A model generated the notes under the pieces. The model saw nothing but the letters and a program-made list of their open reading frames with translations, had not been told where the DNA came from and searched no databases. The translations under genes were made by a program, and so were the position numbers. Shown here piece by piece: positions 63,705-64,000 of a DNA stretch of 64,000 bases. The DNA lies in NCBI GenBank assembly GCA_949318235.1, contig OX439129.1, positions 1,178,001 through 1,242,000 on the forward strand, given 5' to 3'. This stretch comes from Ecdyonurus torrentis. Lineage: Eukaryota; Arthropoda; Insecta; Ephemeroptera; Heptageniidae. Position 1 is the stretch's first letter; every line of letters starts with the position of its first letter.

Positions 63705-64000
63705 ATGAAACAAAGTTTCTATTTCAAGAACCAAATGTTATTGAATGATAAAAATCATACTTTTTACACGATTAAAACTAGTTTTGATGATTTCTCAAAA
63801 ACTAAGAATGCTACTGACTTAAAATTTAACTTATAACATAGCTTTTTTAATTCTCTACAAAAAAGATGTATTAAACTTTTTTGCTCCGACGCATACTTTT
63901 TAGGTTATTGACAATTATAGTTTTCACTTATCATGTAGCCATACCAAGTCATGAAACAAAGTTTCTATTTCAAGAACCAAATGTTATTGAATGATAAAAA
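63705..64000. repeat. E monomer and first 50 bp of the next monomer
   Basis: A complete E monomer with the GCCATACC ending, then the start of another monomer cut at the window edge. Nothing indicates that the array ends here. Confidence 0.92.

Larger units (their letters stand above)
1..64000. repeat. Satellite DNA array, about 246-bp monomer
   Basis: The entire window is a head-to-tail array. ATGAAACAAAG (or its variant ATGAAGCAAAT) recurs every 244-247 bp from 62 to 63951, giving 260 complete monomers, all in one orientation. A hand count on the first monomer gives about 28% GC. Type A and A' monomers are 245 bp; most others are 246; type D and a few others are 247; type L and the short A variant are 244. 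No stretch longer than one monomer is unique, and neither array edge is reached. Tandem AT-rich arrays of this size are typical of eukaryotic centromeric or heterochromatic satellites; that role is inference. Numerous 68-96 codon frames occur in two phases but are interrupted by frame-changing indels and by stops in sibling monomers, so no protein gene is supported. Confidence 0.98.

Noticed and set aside
62..63748. Tandem family of small protein genes of 68-96 codons
   Set aside because: Frames follow the repeat period, change phase with every 244, 245 or 247-bp monomer, are broken in type E and L monomers, and appear in two overlapping phases with no consistent ribosome-binding or promoter context.
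1..64000. CRISPR array
   Set aside because: There are no short direct repeats separated by unique spacers; the whole 246-bp unit is repeated with no unique sequence between copies.
1..64000. Transposon or retroelement array
   Set aside because: No reverse transcriptase, integrase or transposase coding sequence, no terminal inverted repeats at monomer ends, and no target-site duplications.
1..64000. Ribosomal RNA spacer or tRNA clusters
   Set aside because: No rRNA or tRNA-like sequence is visible on either strand in any monomer type.

Overview
The whole 64 kb window is one uninterrupted satellite DNA array. I count 260 complete head-to-tail monomers between positions 62 and 63950, with partial monomers at both ends (61 bp on the left, 50 bp on the right). 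Monomers are 244-247 bp (mean about 245.7) and all lie in the same orientation. One type A monomer has 69 G+C in 245 bases by hand count, about 28% GC. I see no unique sequence, gene, transposon, RNA gene or CRISPR array. This points to a long-read assembly of a eukaryotic heterochromatic array, plausibly pericentromeric or centromeric. The sequence alone does not identify the species or prove centromere function.

I numbered each monomer from the ATG of ATGAAACAAAG and sorted the monomers by diagnostic bases in the variable middle (about monomer positions 70-170) and in the tail. Main types are A (with A'), B (with B'), C, D, E, F, F', G, H, I, J, K and L. A divergent set (P, Q, R, S) is found only at 14807-17511. 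The part from about 172 to 210, containing GCTCCGACGCATACTTTTT, is nearly invariant.

Layout: 62-3747 is a mixed run. 3748-7681 is an 8-monomer unit present twice. 7682-14806 is mixed, with three copies of a four-monomer K-L-C-D cassette. 14807-17511 is the divergent block, bracketed by two copies of the same five-monomer string. 17512-35693 is mixed, with two K-L-C-D cassettes and a 737-bp trimer expansion. 35694-41099 is an 11-monomer unit of 2703 bp present twice. 41100-60511 holds younger, nested duplications (2212, 3930, 1964 and 1473 bp) with private markers. 60512-63704 has another 737-bp trimer expansion and a sixth K-L-C-D cassette.

No single higher-order period covers the array. The monomers follow a restricted grammar (for example K-L-C-D in 6 of 6 cases), and several monomers are clear chimeras of two types. 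This fits repeated unequal exchange and conversion in register. Numerous 68-96 codon open frames exist, but they are by-products of a 246-bp (3 x 82) period and I do not annotate them as genes. Type order and marker counts come from reading by eye; no alignment was computed.
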